Shown: positions 52,155-62,701, counted from the first letter of the stretch. The stretch is 64,000 bases of DNA from Pseudoalteromonas piscicida (GCF_002744175.1 NZ_NKHF01000056.1:1-64000), one strand, 5' to 3'. Notes: generated by a model from the sequence alone, not told the origin. Numbers and translations: made by a program.

Positions 52155-52619
52155 ATGAAAGGTGATAGAGACGTAATCGTCGCCCTTAATAAAGTGCTAG
52201 CCAACGAGCTTGTTGGCATCAACCAGTATTTTTTACATGCTCGCATGTTTAAAGACTTTGGCTTTACGCAGCTAGATAAAGCTGATTACAAAGTGTCCAT
52301 TCAAAAAATGAAAAATGCAGATCGGCTTATCGAACGCATTTTATTTTTAGAAGGGCTACCAAATCTACAAGATTTAGGACGACTGAAAATCGGTGAAAAC
52401 AGTGCCGAAATGATCGACTGCAATATGGCGTTCGAACAAGCATCTTTAATTGACTTGCAAGCAGCAATTAAACTGTGTGAGGAAAAACAAGATTACATCA
52501 GCCGTGAAGCTTTAGACAAGATACAAAATGAGCAAGAAGAGCAAATAGACTGGCTTGAAACTCAACAACACCTTATTAAGGTGATGGGAATAGAAAACTA
52601 CTTACAGTCTCAACTGTAG
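52155..52619 (+). CDS. bfr: Bacterioferritin, haem-binding-type subunit (pair 2)
   Basis: The 154-residue chain keeps the haem ligand Met52 (QKMKNAD). It has lost diiron ligands: Glu51 is Lys, His54 is Asn, Glu127 is Gln and His130 is Gln (NEQEEQIDWLE). The ATG at 52155 has AGGAGA upstream, 13 bases after the partner's stop. It should need that partner for iron oxidation and is the more degenerate of the two haem-type chains in the window. Confidence 0.92.
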   Translation: MKGDRDVIVALNKVLANELVGINQYFLHARMFKDFGFTQLDKADYKVSIQKMKNADRLIERILFLEGLPNLQDLGRLKIGENSAEMIDCNMAFEQASLIDLQAAIKLCEEKQDYISREALDKIQNEQEEQIDWLETQQHLIKVMGIENYLQSQL

Positions 52620-52631
52620 GAATGTAATTAG

Positions 52632-52659
52632 GGTTGCGTACGAATAAAGTTACGCAACC
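52632..52659. terminator. Bidirectional hairpin between bfr and bfd
   Basis: GGTTGCGTA (52632-52640) and TACGCAACC (52651-52659) form a perfect 9-base stem between convergent genes. The right arm encodes the last codons of bfd. Confidence 0.6.
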
Positions 52660-52844
52660 TGTTCAGTGACATCAACGATTTCGATCAATTTCTCATTTAA
52701 GATTTTCTTTGCGCAGTTACAACACTTACCGCACTGCTTACCCACCGATAATGTTTGACTAAGATCACGCATTGAACGAGCACCATCATCGATAGTCTCT
52801 GCAATCTTTTTATCTGTCACACCATGGCATATGCATACGTACAT
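52650..52844 (-). CDS. bfd: Bacterioferritin-associated ferredoxin
   Basis: The 64-residue [2Fe-2S] protein has four cysteine ligands in the Bfd pattern (CIC at residues 4-6, CGKC near 38-41) and GVTDKKIAETI. Bfd delivers electrons to bacterioferritin haem so that stored iron is released. It converges on the second bfr pair and serves both pairs in all likelihood. A Fur-like palindrome upstream fits induction under iron starvation. Confidence 0.92.
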   Translation of the reverse strand: MYVCICHGVTDKKIAETIDDGARSMRDLSQTLSVGKQCGKCCNCAKKILNEKLIEIVDVTEQVA

Positions 52845-52895
52845 AAATGAAAACCAATCTCAAACTCATTAACTGAAACCAAGTTTAATCTAAAC

Positions 52896-52908
52896 GATAA
52901 CAATTATC
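52896..52908. promoter_or_regulatory. Candidate Fur box upstream of bfd
   Basis: GATAACAATTATC is a near-palindrome made of the GATAA and TTATC halves of the Fur consensus, 52 bases upstream of the bfd start. Confidence 0.5.
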
Positions 52909-53633
52909 AACCGTGCTGCATGCTATAAATGCGAATAATTTTTCTTTATAAGCTTAGGGCCTATTTATCTATTCTATTAAGTTTGTTTTTACAGCTTTAC
53001 AGCAGTTAGATTGGTATTTATACAAAACAGAGCCTGCGTGACCCTGCGTGACATAGTTATTTTATGTGAGTCAGGCGATACAGGCTTTGTTTTCTGCAAG
53101 TCACCTTACCCCAAATCCTTGTGGGGCAACACAATAGAAATGCTGTTCAAGCGTTGCCTTTTGGGTTCGTCTGAGTGCGTTTTTGTTCATTGTTACGCAA
53201 TTTTTGCTTAGATTACTAGGCGGCAAGTCGAGCACCGCAACCAAAACACACTAAAAAGAACAAAAACCAAACAGCAAAGGTCAACAGGCCTAATCCTTTT
53301 GTCAAAGTGAAGAAAAATCAGTGAAAACTGCTAGGCTAAAAGAGATATGTACAAAAGTTTGTGCCAATGTGCTGCAATCGTCACTAAAGTGGTTGGCTCA
53401 CCGACTTCCTTTTTGACTTAGCACTGATCAACGTGAAGGAATCAATCCGACATTAAACATGTATAATTTGTTAAACTCATTGCGTAAAAGGCAAGGTTTA
53501 TATTGATTTTAAGCACTTATTTCCGCTAGACTTTGCTCCATTGCTAACGGGCTATTGGCACAAGTCAGCTTCGCTTGATTTGATAACATGTTGTTAAAGG
53601 ACTAAGTTGGATTGAATAGAGAAAGGTCTTTTA
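52909..53633. other. Long intergenic region without a supported gene
   Basis: About 725 bases separate bfd from the large sensor gene. Features seen are a tandem CCTGCGTGAC/CCTGCGTGAC repeat at about 53035-53052 and a CCCC/GGGG hairpin near 53109-53126. A 66-codon frame at 53011-53211 has no ribosome site or recognisable domain. A degenerate gene or an undetected small RNA is possible. Confidence 0.35.
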
Positions 53634-56600
53634 ATGAAGCAAGCGCTATTGTGTTTTTTGATATTATTATTTTTTTGCTTCGTGGCTGCGCCCTGCCAAG
53701 CTCATAACTTTAGCCAATATACCTCACGTTTTTCCGTTGAAGAAGGCCTTAGCCAGTCTGCTATCACCGCCATCACTCAAGATAAATATGGTTTCATCTG
53801 GATAGGTACACTTCAAGGGCTCAATCGCTACGACGGTAACCATATTATTAGTATTGCCGCGGATGCTGGTTTAGATGAGCATGAGATTGTCGGATTATTC
53901 AACATATCTGATAACGAGTTGCTTGTCTCTACCGGTACTGCTGGCTCCTACCTATTGAATATCAATGACTACACTACCCAACAACTCTATAGAGGCAAGC
54001 ATCTAGACAATAGCTCACGTTCTAGTCCCATCACAACAGCAGTTGCGCATCGAGAAAGCATTATTTTCTCTATCGATAATTATCTATATACGCTTGATAA
54101 AGATACCTTAGAGTCGACACTACTGACACATTTTGAACAACAGCAGCATATTCGCTCCAGTATTGTCATTGGTAACTTAATTGTCGTCGGTACCACACAG
54201 GGGTTATTCACTTATTCTCTCGGTACAGGTCAAGTGGAGCGCATTAACTATACCAGTTCAGACTCAGAGTTAAGTCATGATGTTAAGCTACTAAAGCGAG
54301 ATCCCGCATTGGGGCTACTAGTTGGGACTGTTGAAGGGCTGTTTGTTATTCCCGTCAGTAATCAATCCTTGATAGCCTCAAAGAGCTATGAACTTGTGCC
54401 AGAGAAAAACATTTGGGGTCACCAAATCACCCCATATGGTGAGTTTATTGCCACAGAGCACGGCCTTTACGCCATTGACAGAAAGCAAAAAACCAGCTCA
54501 AAAGTGCTGTCTTTGATAGAAGGGAGATACCACCTCACCAACCCTAGCATTACGCGCTTATATGCCGATCAAAATCATAATTTATGGATGGGGACCTACA
54601 ATGACGGTGCGTATCTATGGCCATCCAGCTCATTGCGCTTTAACACTTTATCAAGTAAGCAAGATAGATTTACCAACAACAATATCTGGTCAATCGCGCC
54701 AACTGCTGATGGCTCAATTCTGCTGGGCACCGATAATGGTATTAATGAGTTTAGCCTCGCAAACAATGCTCTCATCACCAGCTATTTACAAAATAAAGAT
54801 CCAAAAGCCCTTTACGGTGCTGATGCCGTTTATTCGATAATGACCTCATCCTATTTTGATAACAACACCTATCTTATCCAAACCGCACAAGACACAGCAT
54901 TGTTAAATACAACAACAAGAACAACACGCTCGATTCTCGAAGATCAAGATACCAAACAATTCACATACAGTTGGGGGATGGCTAAGTATTCAGAGCAATA
55001 CTTTCCGTTTCTAAGCAACAAAGGAGCACACCTATTTGATGCGAAAAATAACACTGTCAGCACCTTAACGGGCCTCTCAAAGCAGCTAGATACCTCAAAA
55101 AGCTTTTTGTTCTTGCCGCCATTAGACAACAGTGAGGAGAATTACTGGATAAGTACTGAAACCAGCTTGTTAAATTATCACGAGCCAAGCGATACACTCA
55201 CTACCCTCTACCAAAGAGCAGACAGCCACTCTGTTTCTACCGTAAATAGTTGGGTTGAAGACAGTGCGGGAACACTTTGGTTGGCAACCTCAACCGAAGG
55301 ATTGGTTGGAGTAAATAAGCAGACTTTCGCTGTAGAGCACAGAATAACGACTGAACACGGGTTAATGAGCAATGCCGTATACAGCCTTTTAGTTGATAGA
55401 AATGGCATGATCTGGGGGAGTAGTCAAAGAGGATTGTTTAAATTTGATCCCATTGATAAAAGCCTCAAAACCTTTGGCACCAACCAAGGTATTCCCACCC
55501 TAGAGTTTAATGCAGGTGCTGCGGTCAAACTAGACTCAGGGCAACTAGCATTTGGCACCGTAAATGGCTCAATTCGGTTTGATCCAGAGCAATTTGAAGA
55601 GTCAAAACTGCAACCTACTTCACTGCTTATTACCCAAATGGATGTACTCAGTAGAAATAAACGATACTTAGCCCCAGATGTTATCACTAAGGGGCTGGAT
55701 TTCAATTTTGACGATATGGGGATTGAATTACAGTTTTCAGACTTTAATTTTAACGCCAATCATCCAACCCGGTATCAAGCTACCTTAACCGGTCCGAGTA
55801 ATCTTAACTTTACGACGCTCAAGCGAAATAAGTTATTTTTAAATCAGTTATTACCTGGCAAATACGAGCTCGAGATATTTCCACGCATACTCAGTAAGGA
55901 AAATCCGGCACATGCACTTAACCTGAGCTTTAGCGTGGCACACTCACCTTGGCGTTCTCCTCTGGCTATCGCTTTTTACAGTTTGAGTGTACTTGCTCTC
56001 CTTCTCTATATCGTTATTAAACATAAACAAAAGCAGCACCAGCTTGAAACCGCTTTAAAAGCAGTCACTCAAGCAGGAAAGCAAACTAAATTGGCGTTAA
56101 AATCAACCAAAAGCGGCGTCTGGTCAGCCAATTTAACCACTAGAAAGATAACTCAGCAGCGCGCAGAAGCCCTTGGATTTCAAAATGAAACCATGACTTT
56201 GCAAGAGCATTACAATGCCATTCACCCAGATGACCGAGCGCTGGTTGAACGGGCTTGGAAAAAATTTATTTCAAATCCAACCAAAGAGCAACTGTCGCTT
56301 TCATACCGACTACGTTGTAATGACGATAATTGGCATTGGTTTCATGACTTTGGGCAAGTCGCTGAATTTGACGCGCAAGGAAAAGCCACTGAATTACACG
56401 GTATCTATACCAATGTGACAACCCAAAAAGCGAATCAAATGCGCGCCAATATGTTGGGTGAAGCATTTAGCCAAGTAAACGACTGGATCTTAATTCTAGA
56501 CCCTAGATTGCAACCTATCTCTGTGAACAGTAGTTTCTGTAAAGCCTTTCAACTGCAAGAAAGCGACGCGTTAACCGCATTAACAACGGAACGATTTGTT

Positions 56601-58121
56601 AATGCAATAGGACAAAAGCGATTTCATGGCTTGATCGCTAAATTGAAATCCTTGGGCCCTAATCAATACTTAAGGCAAGAAGTGCAAGTGACTGATGGTT
56701 GGGATAAAGTTCACCCTGTACAATTAAGTATCAGCGCTGTTTCAAAGGATAATGTGACCCTACAGTACTTTGTTGTGGTGGTTACCGACCTCACCGAACA
56801 GAAAAAAGCAGAGAATGAGTTAAGGTATTTAGCCAACTTCGATGCCTTAACTGAGCTGCCAAATCGTAGTTTAATGTTACAACACATAGAATTTGCCTTG
56901 TTTAACGCAAATAACACTCAACAAAGCTGCGCCTTACTATTTATTGATTTGGACAAATTCAAGCCTATCAATGATGCGTACGGACACCATATTGGCGACA
57001 AGCTATTAATAGCCGTGACCAAGAGGATTCAGCAACAACTGAATAATAACTGTATTTTAGCGCGTCAAAGTGGTGATGAATTCCTTGTACTGATTAAGTC
57101 ATTTCCAACGATAGAATACATTAGTGAAGTAGTCACTCGGTTAGTTAAACATATCCCAGAGCGGATCGAAATCGACGGCATCACCATGAGCGTTTCTGCC
57201 AGTATAGGGATTGCCGTTTACCCGTTTGACGCACCGGACTCCGAAGCGCTGATCCGAAATGCCGATATTGCCATGATCCATGCCAAACAATCGGGACGTA
57301 ATGCATTTAAGTTCTTTACTGAATCCATGAATGAAGAGGTGAGTAACAAGCTTAAATTAGAAACGGCGATGAAGACAGCGGTAAAGGACAGTGAATTTTT
57401 TAATCATTACCAGCCGATTATAAATACCACTACCGGGCAACTCGCAGGCGTCGAATTACTGATGCGCTGGCAGAAGAACGGCGAACTGATCCCACCAAGC
57501 GACTTTATTCCAATCGCTGAAGAAAGTGGTGTTATTGAAACCTTGACAGAACAGGCGCTCATTAGAGCATTGACAGAGTTACGCCCACTGTTCAAACAAG
57601 CGCCTGATTTTTATCTGTCACTTAACCTCAGTGCAGTACATATTTTACGCTCTGACATTGCACACCAGTTTACCGAGATACTTGCAGCTCATGGTCTCAC
57701 CAATCGCAGTTTACGACTTGAGATAACTGAGTCGGTCTTTATGTCTGATCTTGCCAAAGCGCGGACAACCATCAATGAAATGAAACGCGCTAACTTTGTG
57801 TTACTCTTAGACGACTTTGGAACCGGCTTTTCTTCATTAACTTACCTCAATGAATTCCCGCTAGATATTATCAAGATCGACCAAGGATTTGTCCGAAATA
57901 TGGGGGCAAAACCCGCTAACAAGTCTATTATTAGAACCATTTACCTCCTCGCCCAAAGCCTAAATATGAAATGCATCGCAGAGGGAGTTGAGACTGAATC
58001 TCAACTTAGCTATCTCCGTGAGGTAGGCTGTGAATACATGCAAGGTTACCACTTTGCAAAGCCCATGGCGATTGACGACCTATTAGCATTTTACGAACAG
58101 CACGAACGCTCTCAAGCATAA
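53634..58121 (+). CDS. Exported beta-propeller sensor with PAS, GGDEF and EAL output (c-di-GMP enzyme)
   Basis: The 1495-residue protein has a signal peptide (cleavage after CQA) and a periplasmic two-component-type beta-propeller (FSVEEGLSQSAITAITQDKYGFIWIGT and repeats to about 650). A Y_Y_Y-type domain and TM helix (about 776-797) follow, then PAS1 (about 820-930), PAS2 (about 940-1060) and a GGDEF domain reading SGDEF near 1144. The EAL domain has its signature as ELL near 1272 but keeps EITES, DDFGTG (1392), KIDQGF and EGVE. It could make or degrade c-di-GMP; an EAL-active phosphodiesterase with regulatory GGDEF is most likely. AGAAAGG precedes the ATG. Confidence 0.9.
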   Translation: MKQALLCFLILLFFCFVAAPCQAHNFSQYTSRFSVEEGLSQSAITAITQDKYGFIWIGTLQGLNRYDGNHIISIAADAGLDEHEIVGLFNISDNELLVSTGTAGSYLLNINDYTTQQLYRGKHLDNSSRSSPITTAVAHRESIIFSIDNYLYTLDKDTLESTLLTHFEQQQHIRSSIVIGNLIVVGTTQGLFTYSLGTGQVERINYTSSDSELSHDVKLLKRDPALGLLVGTVEGLFVIPVSNQSLIASKSYELVPEKNIWGHQITPYGEFIATEHGLYAIDRKQKTSSKVLSLIEGRYHLTNPSITRLYADQNHNLWMGTYNDGAYLWPSSSLRFNTLSSKQDRFTNNNIWSIAPTADGSILLGTDNGINEFSLANNALITSYLQNKDPKALYGADAVYSIMTSSYFDNNTYLIQTAQDTALLNTTTRTTRSILEDQDTKQFTYSWGMAKYSEQYFPFLSNKGAHLFDAKNNTVSTLTGLSKQLDTSKSFLFLPPLDNSEENYWISTETSLLNYHEPSDTLTTLYQRADSHSVSTVNSWVEDSAGTLWLATSTEGLVGVNKQTFAVEHRITTEHGLMSNAVYSLLVDRNGMIWGSSQRGLFKFDPIDKSLKTFGTNQGIPTLEFNAGAAVKLDSGQLAFGTVNGSIRFDPEQFEESKLQPTSLLITQMDVLSRNKRYLAPDVITKGLDFNFDDMGIELQFSDFNFNANHPTRYQATLTGPSNLNFTTLKRNKLFLNQLLPGKYELEIFPRILSKENPAHALNLSFSVAHSPWRSPLAIAFYSLSVLALLLYIVIKHKQKQHQLETALKAVTQAGKQTKLALKSTKSGVWSANLTTRKITQQRAEALGFQNETMTLQEHYNAIHPDDRALVERAWKKFISNPTKEQLSLSYRLRCNDDNWHWFHDFGQVAEFDAQGKATELHGIYTNVTTQKANQMRANMLGEAFSQVNDWILILDPRLQPISVNSSFCKAFQLQESDALTALTTERFVNAIGQKRFHGLIAKLKSLGPNQYLRQEVQVTDGWDKVHPVQLSISAVSKDNVTLQYFVVVVTDLTEQKKAENELRYLANFDALTELPNRSLMLQHIEFALFNANNTQQSCALLFIDLDKFKPINDAYGHHIGDKLLIAVTKRIQQQLNNNCILARQSGDEFLVLIKSFPTIEYISEVVTRLVKHIPERIEIDGITMSVSASIGIAVYPFDAPDSEALIRNADIAMIHAKQSGRNAFKFFTESMNEEVSNKLKLETAMKTAVKDSEFFNHYQPIINTTTGQLAGVELLMRWQKNGELIPPSDFIPIAEESGVIETLTEQALIRALTELRPLFKQAPDFYLSLNLSAVHILRSDIAHQFTEILAAHGLTNRSLRLEITESVFMSDLAKARTTINEMKRANFVLLLDDFGTGFSSLTYLNEFPLDIIKIDQGFVRNMGAKPANKSIIRTIYLLAQSLNMKCIAEGVETESQLSYLREVGCEYMQGYHFAKPMAIDDLLAFYEQHERSQA

Positions 58122-58151
58122 ATGCGATCGTCACTGATTCAAACTCGCTTT

Positions 58152-60914
58152 TTATTCACTGGCTTGCCACTGCGTAAGCTTTTGATAAAGTTCATTAACA
58201 TCAATTGGCTTGGCAATAAAGTCATTCATACCAGCTTGAATACACTTTTGCTTGTCTTCTTCATAAGCATTCGCAGTGATTGCAATGATATAAGGAACAC
58301 CATATAAACTGGGCTCATTTCTAATCGCTTGAGTGCAACTAAACCCATCCATGTTTGGCATCTGACAATCCATTAAAATAAGCGGGTAATGCTTCGATTT
58401 GAGTGCCGCTAAAGCCTCAATGCCATCGTCTACCTTGTGTAGCTTGCAGGCGGTTTTTTCTAATAGTTTACCGACAACCACTTGGTTAATCTTATTGTCT
58501 TCAACGAGCAGAACGTCAATATCGTTAAGAATTGGCGCTTCTACAGCATGCTGTTCTACTTCAAGCGCTTGACCCTCTTTGGCTGGGATCTCAACATCAA
58601 ATTGACTGCCAACGGCCAGTTCGCTGTGAACGCGAATATTGCCATTCATGGCTTCCACTAGCTTTTTCGTGATGGTCAGTCCCAATCCTGTTCCACCAAA
58701 CTTTCGTGTAGTTGACAAGTCAGCCTGAGTAAACTCATGAAAGAGCTGCGACTGTTGTTCCTTCGAAATACCAACCCCCGTATCGATAACGCTGAATCTG
58801 AGTATTCCAGCTTGATACTGTACTGAGAATTCAATTTTACCTTTGAGCGTAAACTTGCCTGCATTGCTCAATAAATTATTAATTACCTGCGAAACTCGTA
58901 ACTCATCTAGCTCCAATAATGTAGGCAAGTCCGCAGACTTTTTATAGCTAAACTCTACGCCATACTTAACGTTAGATGTTTTAAATATGCTTACTAAACT
59001 TTCTAATACTTCGTGTATATTCACTGCGCGGCGTTCAATTTTAAGCGCTCCCGCTTCAATCTTTGAGTAATCTAAAATATCGTTTAGTATGAGCATCAAG
59101 TTCTTTGCAGATTGACGTATAACGGCTAGTTGTTCGTTAATATCAACACTAATCTTCTCATCTCTGATGAGATTATCTGCCATTCCAATAATGCCATTGA
59201 GAGGGGTTCTTATTTCGTGACTCATATTAGCCAAAAATCGACTCTTTGACTGGTTTGCCCTGTTTGCAGTCTCGACCGCTTTGGTTAACTCTTCGGTTTT
59301 TTCAGCTACCTGCTGCTCCAACTCACGATTAAAATCAGTGAGCTTTTGGTTGAGCCTTTCATTTTCCACCCTCGCCTGATTTTGCTTGGTAAAGCTCAAC
59401 GTTAACTTAAAAGCCAGTTGATTAAATTGTTGCTGTAACTCGATAATTTCTAAAAAACTACTATCTGCAGTAGCTGAGTTTTCAATCAGTGTAGAAGGTT
59501 CATAGGCACGAATATCCCGACTTAGCGCAACAATGGGACGCACCAAAAGTTGCGTGAGCTGGCGAACAAATATTGAACTCAATATAATGATAGCCAGGGC
59601 CAACAACAAAGCATCTAGCCAGGCTTCTGCGGCCACAAAGTTTAAGTACTTACGATCAAGTAAGGTTACTACAGACCAACCATATTTATCTGTTGTTGCA
59701 GTTTGTTTAAACAAAATCTGCCCTGTTGAGTCTGAAAATGTCGCCGAATCCTTATCGAATAACGCTTGCAGCACTTCTGTGTTCGGCATATCCAACGTTT
59801 TAAATTCTGTACTCAACGAGCTAAAAACAACTCGTTTATTCTTATCCAGTACAATTAAATTTGCATCCTCAGCAAGAATTTTAGGAATAAAACGCTCGAA
59901 TGAACCAAATATGAGTGACCCTTCAACGATACCTTTAAAGTCACTTTCGAGATAAACAGGCGCAGAAATCGCTACTATAGGCGCTTCATCAAACCCCCTC
60001 CCCTGAAATATGCCAGACACATACCCGTTTGGATAAGATTCAGCTTGGAGAAAATAGTCTCGGTCGCTCACGTTCGCATTGCTGCCTTGCATTGTTGGCA
60101 TAAAATGGCGAGGATACAAATGCGTTACGTTTGCTAGCGCGTCAGTGACAATAGCTGTACGGAAGTTAATGTGCGTTTTCAGCAACCTTTCAATAACATA
60201 GCCCTTGTCAATCCCCAAAGCGACGTCGTTCGCAGAGATCACAATGGCACGTCTATAAGCATCTAAATAGTCGTCTATTTGCATTATGATTGAGCTTGAA
60301 GCAGCATCTAGCTGAGTTTTTATCTCGGCTTCTATGCGTTGATAATAGTTATTGGTCAATACCACCGTCGTCATTAACACCACCAACACGATCACCAAAT
60401 TTACCGTGGCGTTTAAAATTTGGTTGAGGGGCATACCTTGCCATTTACTACGAGTAAAGAAAAAGCTCAATAAATCTACCACAGCCAGACAAATACCAGC
60501 ATTGATTAAGTACTTAGCAAGCGCGGTAAAAATGACGAGTAAGGGAAGCGATAGCGCAAAGTAGCCAAAGATGAACAATGCTGGTAACCCAAGCAAAATC
60601 CAATATGCTATGCCACGAACAAAAAAGGGCTTTGCAGAGCGTACGCAAACAAATTGCAGCCAGATTACTTCAAATAAGAAAACCAATGATGGCCAACAAT
60701 GACCCCATCGATACCAGATAAATGCTCCGCCTATGGCGACGGCGACCAGAGCGTAGCGCCAGCCACACAGCAGTAAAATAAATAAAACAAACAGTTGGCC
60801 GAAAAGAAATTCAGAGCTATCTAAAAACCATATGGGCAGTAAATTAGCCAGTCCACCTAGGATCCCCAGTATGAGTGTTGTTGTGATAGCTTGCTTTTGA
60901 TTCAAGTGCGGCAC
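58152..60914 (-). CDS. Membrane hybrid histidine kinase with multi-TM N terminus and Cache domain
   Basis: The 920-residue protein begins with five or six membrane helices (to about 155), then a helix at 168-190. A periplasmic Cache-type domain (about 195-425; [18 protein letters not shown]) and another TM (430-452) follow. A coiled coil, HisKA ([11 protein letters not shown], His about 567), ATPase ([24 protein letters not shown]) and one receiver (LILMDCQMP, Asp about 850) complete it. The multi-helix N terminus resembles MASE-type sensor modules. Only GTG or TTG starts are available; I used the GTG. It converges on the GGDEF/EAL gene 30 bases away. There is no Hpt domain, so a separate phosphotransfer protein is needed. 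Confidence 0.88.
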   Translation of the reverse strand: MPHLNQKQAITTTLILGILGGLANLLPIWFLDSSEFLFGQLFVLFILLLCGWRYALVAVAIGGAFIWYRWGHCWPSLVFLFEVIWLQFVCVRSAKPFFVRGIAYWILLGLPALFIFGYFALSLPLLVIFTALAKYLINAGICLAVVDLLSFFFTRSKWQGMPLNQILNATVNLVIVLVVLMTTVVLTNNYYQRIEAEIKTQLDAASSSIIMQIDDYLDAYRRAIVISANDVALGIDKGYVIERLLKTHINFRTAIVTDALANVTHLYPRHFMPTMQGSNANVSDRDYFLQAESYPNGYVSGIFQGRGFDEAPIVAISAPVYLESDFKGIVEGSLIFGSFERFIPKILAEDANLIVLDKNKRVVFSSLSTEFKTLDMPNTEVLQALFDKDSATFSDSTGQILFKQTATTDKYGWSVVTLLDRKYLNFVAAEAWLDALLLALAIIILSSIFVRQLTQLLVRPIVALSRDIRAYEPSTLIENSATADSSFLEIIELQQQFNQLAFKLTLSFTKQNQARVENERLNQKLTDFNRELEQQVAEKTEELTKAVETANRANQSKSRFLANMSHEIRTPLNGIIGMADNLIRDEKISVDINEQLAVIRQSAKNLMLILNDILDYSKIEAGALKIERRAVNIHEVLESLVSIFKTSNVKYGVEFSYKKSADLPTLLELDELRVSQVINNLLSNAGKFTLKGKIEFSVQYQAGILRFSVIDTGVGISKEQQSQLFHEFTQADLSTTRKFGGTGLGLTITKKLVEAMNGNIRVHSELAVGSQFDVEIPAKEGQALEVEQHAVEAPILNDIDVLLVEDNKINQVVVGKLLEKTACKLHKVDDGIEALAALKSKHYPLILMDCQMPNMDGFSCTQAIRNEPSLYGVPYIIAITANAYEEDKQKCIQAGMNDFIAKPIDVNELYQKLTQWQASE

Positions 60915-60948
60915 CAACTAATTGAATTGCTAGATAGATATAACAATA

Positions 60949-60980
60949 ATACCGATTGAATTAATTATCTAATCTATTTC
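60949..60980 (-). repeat. MITE-like repeat A, end fragment
   Basis: ATACCGATTGAATTAATT followed by TATCTAATC matches the terminal 30 bases of repeat A. The remainder is missing or diverged. It lies between the hybrid kinase and the CDF gene. Confidence 0.55.
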
Positions 60981-60985
60981 ACTCA

Positions 60986-61876
60986 TCAATGATGCGGGCA
61001 ATCATGGCTCTCAATTTGTAGCACGCTGCTATGTACATTAAAGTCCTTTTTAAGTGCCTCCTCCACTTCTACGCGACAAGCTGAGTCGTGAGACTCAATT
61101 GTACAGTGATGCTTCAACACTATATGGGCACCAATCACGGTGGCACCATCCACTTTACTTATAGTGATGTTATGAGCACTTTCTACGTGCTCTGTACTCA
61201 CTATGGTGTTTTCCACGGCGCTCTCCGTTGGTAAAACTTCGGCAGGAGTCGCCAGCCCTTTGATACAGGCCAAAATAACTTTTACACCGGTGAAGAGTAC
61301 AAAAACTGAAATAAGCATGCTTGAAAGGATATCCACCACCTCCCAACCAGTGAGGTGAATGATCACTCCAGCTACAAATGTAGAAACCGTAGAGAGTAAA
61401 TCAAAAAAGGAATGAAGGAACACAGCGTATACGTTAATACTGTCTTTACGCCCTTTATAAAGTACCCAAGCAGACGCGCCATGAAAAAGAAATCCAATAG
61501 CCGCGATGATCGACATCAAATAGCTGTTGACTTCAAGTTCATGTCCACCAGCATGGTGTGAAAGCCGTTCGCTGCCCTCAAATAAAATAATAACAGCAAT
61601 AGACAGGTACAAAATACCATTGATTAGACCGCCGGTATATTCTGCCCTTTTGTAGCCATCATTATAAGTATTGGCGAGATAAACCGCGACGCTAGAGGCT
61701 ATTAATGCGATGAATAAAGAGCTGTTGTGTACAAACAAATGCCCAGCATCGGCAAGTACAGCGAGTGAGTTTGCATAGTAAGCACCAATAACTTGGATAA
61801 CCATAAACGAGCAGGTGATAGCAAGCGCAATCAATAGCCTGCGACGAGAAGCTTGGTGCGTAGTAATATCTGTCAT
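60986..61876 (-). CDS. CDF cation transporter with altered metal site
   Basis: The 296-residue protein has six membrane helices and overall similarity to ZitB-type zinc exporters. TM2 reads LADAGHLFVHNSS, so the usual HxxxD pair is His46/His50 with Asp replaced by His, while TM5 keeps HSFFD. The cytoplasmic tail holds His and Cys residues (LKHHCTIESHDSACRVE, ESHDCPHH). The changed site may alter metal choice or proton coupling. It is single-gene, with a perfect 14-base palindrome about 90 bases upstream. Confidence 0.85.
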   Translation of the reverse strand: MTDITTHQASRRRLLIALAITCSFMVIQVIGAYYANSLAVLADAGHLFVHNSSLFIALIASSVAVYLANTYNDGYKRAEYTGGLINGILYLSIAVIILFEGSERLSHHAGGHELEVNSYLMSIIAAIGFLFHGASAWVLYKGRKDSINVYAVFLHSFFDLLSTVSTFVAGVIIHLTGWEVVDILSSMLISVFVLFTGVKVILACIKGLATPAEVLPTESAVENTIVSTEHVESAHNITISKVDGATVIGAHIVLKHHCTIESHDSACRVEVEEALKKDFNVHSSVLQIESHDCPHH

Positions 61877-61965
61877 GAAAGGGGTCGAGTACCTATAAAA
61901 TATAAAATGCTACGTAAGTTGTGCGCATAACCTGAACCTCTACGTGGCTCAAAATTGAATGTTAT

Positions 61966-61979
61966 CAATGTATACATTG
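61966..61979. promoter_or_regulatory. Perfect 14-bp palindrome upstream of the CDF gene
   Basis: CAATGTATACATTG reads the same on both strands. It sits in the 261-base region between the CDF gene and the GAF gene and could bind a metal-responsive dimer such as a Zur- or MerR-type regulator. The regulator is unknown. Confidence 0.4.
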
Positions 61980-62137
61980 CTACAAAAAACAGAATATTTT
62001 CTGCACAAACACATAAAAAGGTTGAATAAAAGAGTACGTAGCGATGATCTAACTTTGCTCTAAATAGCAATGATATACAGTCTCAATTGTAACGCTTCAG
62101 CCAACGAATTGCACTAATAATTAAGAGACTTTTGTTA

Positions 62138-62632
62138 TTAAAGCACATTAGATTTTTCGAGTAGTCTTACAATATCCTCTGAGAGCCGTTTTAGTATATC
62201 ACAGTCACCATCACTAAACTGTCGCGGCTCAAGGTCAATAATGCAAACCGTACCAATATTTAATCCTGATGATGTTGTTAGTGGTGCGCCTGCATAAAAC
62301 CGTATGTAAGGTGCGTGTTGTACCAAGGGGTTATCTCGAAAGCGAATATCGGTCGTCGCATTAGGCACCACAAATACCTTGTCTTCTAAAATAGCATGGC
62401 CACAAAAAGAAATATCTCGGGGAGTTTGTTGCGCTTCTAAGCCAAAGCGCGACTTAAACCACTGCCTGTCTTTATCAACAAGACTGATTAGCGCAATAGG
62501 TACATCGAAAACATGTGCAGTAAACTGCGTCAGCCTGTCCAAAGCATGCTCTGGCTCAGTATCAAGAACGCCAAGTTCTCTGAGCGCCTGTAGCCGACTA
62601 TCTTCGTTTTCTGGTAGTTTTGGAGTCTTCAT
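62138..62632 (-). CDS. Stand-alone GAF domain protein
   Basis: The 164-residue protein is a single GAF domain (LTQFTAHVFDVPIALISLVDKDRQWFKSRFGL, FCGHAILEDKVFVVPNATTDIRF, YAGAPLTTSSGLNIGTVCIID). Such domains bind small ligands or act as redox/chromophore sensors, and this subclass often precedes kinase or GGDEF modules but here stands alone. ATG at 62632 was used; a GTG 18 bases upstream is also possible. It is divergent from the NIT-domain gene, so the two may share control. Confidence 0.8.
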   Translation of the reverse strand: MKTPKLPENEDSRLQALRELGVLDTEPEHALDRLTQFTAHVFDVPIALISLVDKDRQWFKSRFGLEAQQTPRDISFCGHAILEDKVFVVPNATTDIRFRDNPLVQHAPYIRFYAGAPLTTSSGLNIGTVCIIDLEPRQFSDGDCDILKRLSEDIVRLLEKSNVL

Positions 62633-62701
62633 TGCACACTTATTAGACACAGTCTGTTTTTCTACTATAGTTTGCTTTATGAGATAATGCAGGTGTTGGC
62701 T

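Noticed and set aside
53011..53211. 66-codon plus-strand frame in the long gap
   Set aside because: No ribosome site, recognisable domain or neighbouring operon; kept only as part of the gap description.
53555..53571. Sigma-54-like TTGGCAC before the large sensor gene
   Set aside because: The -12 GC is out of register by one base and no activator site was seen.
55424..55759. 111-codon minus-strand frame
   Set aside because: It is antisense to the propeller of the GGDEF/EAL gene; a shadow of a strongly coding frame.
59533..59955. 140-codon plus-strand frame
   Set aside because: It is antisense to the Cache region of the hybrid kinase, with no supporting features.
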